A stretch of 64,000 nt of DNA from contig CAWHKC010000004.1 in NCBI GenBank assembly GCA_963829835.1, positions 2,356,001-2,420,000 of the forward strand, read 5' to 3'. The position numbers were made by a program, and so were the translations under genes. This document shows positions 61,761 to 64,000 of this stretch, piece by piece. The notes under the pieces are model-generated. The model searched no databases. It worked only from the letters and a program-made list of their open reading frames with translations, and was not told the origin of the DNA. Origin of the DNA: Berkiella sp963829835 (GTDB lineage Bacteria > Pseudomonadota > Gammaproteobacteria > Berkiellales > Berkiellaceae). How positions within the stretch are numbered: the first letter of the stretch is position 1; each line of letters starts with the position of its first letter.

Positions 61761-63737
61761 ATGAAAGATATTAACCTGCCACAAGATAATAATAATTTAC
61801 AATTTGAGCAGTTTGAAAAAGTTGCTTTAAATGAAGTGCTTGCTGCGGTAAATGCTGGCCAAAACCAAGATTTAACGGTCAATTTAAATAATGAAAAGCC
61901 ATCAAAGCAAGATAATGTTGACCAAGGTGCAAATAGTTCTCCCCAGGAGAATAGCGAAAATGCTAACGGTAATGTTATGCATGAAGATCAACAAGTCAAC
62001 AATAAGCAAATTATTCAAGATCTACAGGGTCAAGAAGGTCAAGTTTCACCCCCAAATAATTCAGATCAAGGTGAAAATGTAAATCCATTATCAGTAGAAG
62101 ACCTTGAAAATTTACCAAAAGCCCAGGCAGATCAAGTTCCATTATCTTATTTAATTATCGATGGTCATGATGAAAATTTGTTATATAACCCTTATGGGGA
62201 TCCCTATATTGTACAATCTGTTCCGCGTGATTTAGGCATTCCCCCCTTTCCACCTGCTGTGGAAAAAGTTTATTTTCCCACAGAGTTACCACAAGAAGTG
62301 ACTGTCGTTGCCCCAACATCTATTCCTCCGACGGTTCAAACAACGCCTTGCTTTACAAGCAATATTACAATTTTAACCGACAATGGCGGCAGTCCTTCTA
62401 ATGGTAGTAGCGCTCCTCCAATACAAAGTATATTTCTCGGACTTTTACCGGCTGTGGAAGCATTGCCTACATTCCTCCCCACACTCTATGCAGAATATTT
62501 GCAATATCAGAACTATGCTGACCCCTTATATACTGCTTTTGAGAATCTTCTTAATCAAACGTTTAAGTTTACTTATGAATATTTTTGTAGCACAAATACA
62601 TCAGAGATAGTGTATACGGTAAATCCAACAACGTTACCAACCCTCGAAAATTTTGAATATGAATTTCATGAATTTTTTCAAGCTGGCATATTGCCCCTTC
62701 CGCCAGAATATGGTAATGGATTTATTTCTGATGAGGGCGTCATAGAAACTGTTATTGCTGGTCCCGGTATCAATCCCAGTAATCCAATCACAACCGTTTT
62801 TCTTCCCTCTGGTATTTATGATACTTTTATTGGTGGAGAAAATGGTATAGGAAATTTATTAGCAAGCGGAAGTTATCTGGCAAATATTAATGATTTTGTT
62901 AATGCTGACCCTCTTGGCGCACAATTTTTGACTCAATCACAAACGACTACTTTTTTAAATGGAGAAACAATACCCACATTTTTAGATGTTGGCTACCCAG
63001 GCGGCCCAACAACCTATAGTTACTATCAATTGTATCCCAATGGAGGTGGGGGTTATTATCTAGCTAATACTGGCATGGGAACACCGATAGTATTAAATTT
63101 AAGCGATCATAGTGGTTTTGAGTTTAGCTCTACGACGCAGTCTAATGTCTATGTTAATATGAATGGCTATTTGGCTGAAATTGGTTGGTTAGAACCTGGT
63201 GAAGGATTATTAACTTTTAATTACAGTGGTCATGGTCCTCTTAATGCAAGTAATTTTATGTTAACGCAAGACGTACAAGGCGCAACAAGTGATTTACAAG
63301 CGTTGGCTATACTTGCAGGACAAAGTGGTGGCGTGCTAAATGCTTCCAATCCAATATGGAATGAATTAGGAGTATTTATAGATGGGCATAATGGTAATGC
63401 TGCATCAGGTAAATATTTTACATTATCTCAGTTAGGCATAGTTTCGATTAATTTAACTGAAACAGCCACCTCTCAGGTGATTAATGGTAATACAATAAAC
63501 GGATTGTTAAACTTTACGTATGCCAATGGCAAGGTAGGGCAAGCAGCTGATGTGTCACTTACTTATCATGATGTTTTAAATTCTAGTAATAATATTCCTG
63601 GCGTCTCCAATACTGTGGCAAGTGTAAATCCTGTATCACATACGACCTCTTCAGATCCTATTGTACCCGTGCATACAGATTTAGCCGTACAGTCGGCAAT
63701 TGATGGTATGCATCATCATCATCATGCACACGTTTAA
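61761..63737 (+). CDS. probable secreted protein with natural His tail, copy 2
   Basis: 658 aa from ATG 61761, with the same GAGGT site as copy 1. Differs from copy 1 by one residue near the N-terminus (FEK for FER) and by a cluster in the last 50 residues: NTVASV for NNVPSV, TDLAVQ for TDITVQ, IDG for IEG, and a final V for S after HHHHHAH. The rest is identical. Same domains and same caveats as copy 1. Confidence 0.7.
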   Translation: MKDINLPQDNNNLQFEQFEKVALNEVLAAVNAGQNQDLTVNLNNEKPSKQDNVDQGANSSPQENSENANGNVMHEDQQVNNKQIIQDLQGQEGQVSPPNNSDQGENVNPLSVEDLENLPKAQADQVPLSYLIIDGHDENLLYNPYGDPYIVQSVPRDLGIPPFPPAVEKVYFPTELPQEVTVVAPTSIPPTVQTTPCFTSNITILTDNGGSPSNGSSAPPIQSIFLGLLPAVEALPTFLPTLYAEYLQYQNYADPLYTAFENLLNQTFKFTYEYFCSTNTSEIVYTVNPTTLPTLENFEYEFHEFFQAGILPLPPEYGNGFISDEGVIETVIAGPGINPSNPITTVFLPSGIYDTFIGGENGIGNLLASGSYLANINDFVNADPLGAQFLTQSQTTTFLNGETIPTFLDVGYPGGPTTYSYYQLYPNGGGGYYLANTGMGTPIVLNLSDHSGFEFSSTTQSNVYVNMNGYLAEIGWLEPGEGLLTFNYSGHGPLNASNFMLTQDVQGATSDLQALAILAGQSGGVLNASNPIWNELGVFIDGHNGNAASGKYFTLSQLGIVSINLTETATSQVINGNTINGLLNFTYANGKVGQAADVSLTYHDVLNSSNNIPGVSNTVASVNPVSHTTSSDPIVPVHTDLAVQSAIDGMHHHHHAHV

Positions 63738-63952
63738 AACAGTGACAAGATGATTCCGATTAAATACACACTGAAATCCTACTTATTATAAAGTGGATAT
63801 TCGCTTAAATTATTACGGCATTTTTTAAAAAATTGACTACATTAAATCTTCACTAGGTTGAACAAAAATCATTGTTGACCAAGTATTAATCGTATGAATT
63901 GACTATGCGATTTTCAATTAATTTTCAATAATTTTAAATGTAAGGAGTGATT

Positions 63953-64000
63953 ATGTACACAACAACAATGTTTAATGATGCAGCAAGATTCGCTGGTGTT
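63953..64000 (+). CDS. start of an unidentified gene, cut by the window edge
   Basis: ATG at 63953 with a strong AAGGAG five bases upstream. The first 16 residues are MYTTTMFNDAARFAGV and continue past the edge. Not recognised; it does not resemble the start of the duplicated gene. Confidence 0.5.
   Translation, partial: MYTTTMFNDAARFAGV

Larger units (their letters stand above)
59482..63725. repeat. tandem duplication, 2178-bp offset
   Basis: About 59482-61550 and 61660-63725 are copies including the upstream region and the whole gene. By eye I see two differences in the first 1.9 kb of the alignment, but about ten in the last 130 bases of coding sequence; after the stop codons the copies are unrelated. 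Confidence 0.93.

Overview
The window looks like a chromosomal segment of an AT-rich gammaproteobacterium that lives inside eukaryotic cells, most likely a member of the Legionellales; a Berkiella-like or Coxiella-like organism would fit. This is inferred from gene content: several ankyrin, leucine-rich-repeat, kinase-like and cysteine-protease-like proteins of the type IV effector kind, a homologue of the eukaryotic enzyme NTAN1, and tandem rickettsial OmpB-like autotransporters, mixed with ordinary gammaproteobacterial housekeeping genes (nrdAB, sodB, grxD, fadH). No rRNA, tRNA or CRISPR array was seen.

Layout. 0-2 kb: IS66-type transposase. 2-6 kb: exported beta-helix protein, then a probable effector with an internal duplication and a polyproline tail. 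6-8.3 kb: AAA/DUF4143 ATPase with palindromes at its start, and a small membrane protein. 8.3-11.5 kb: NTAN1-like N-terminal asparagine amidohydrolase, a small gene resembling the C-terminal end of NTAN1, and an ankyrin protein. 11.8-15.7 kb: three type II toxin-antitoxin modules in a row (hipBA, Xre/MbcA-RES, higBA). The last of these sits between two copies of the 3' end of nrdB. 15.8-19.8 kb: nrdB-nrdA. 20-23 kb: TetR regulator divergent from an S9 peptidase. 23-25.8 kb: unknown gene and a complete ISNCY/IS1202-like element. 25.8-35.6 kb: two paralogous ankyrin/coiled-coil proteins, an exported TylF-like methyltransferase and a 1249-residue LRR protein. 35.8-41 kb: ArgD-like aminotransferase, sodB, grxD, a 2-Cys peroxiredoxin and fadH (redox defence and unsaturated fatty acid oxidation). 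41-50 kb: two tandem autotransporters. 50-58 kb: probable effector, two LuxR-type regulators, an OTU/USP-like protein and a eukaryote-like kinase. 58-64 kb: a RAYT transposase with its short repeats, then a near-identical tandem duplication of a 658-residue probably secreted protein, and the start of one more gene.

How the parts may work together. The most interesting signal is a shared near-palindrome, YAGGAAWWWCCTKACATY, found in the same orientation upstream of four scattered genes: the ankyrin protein (11.5 kb), LuxR paralogue 1 (53.0 kb), the OTU/USP-like protein (55.1 kb) and the kinase-like protein (57.9 kb). This suggests a small regulon in which LuxR-type regulators control host-interaction genes. 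The NTAN1 homologue suggests interference with the host N-degron pathway. Several genes have a better start than the longest reading frame offers; coordinates below use the start supported by a ribosome binding site.
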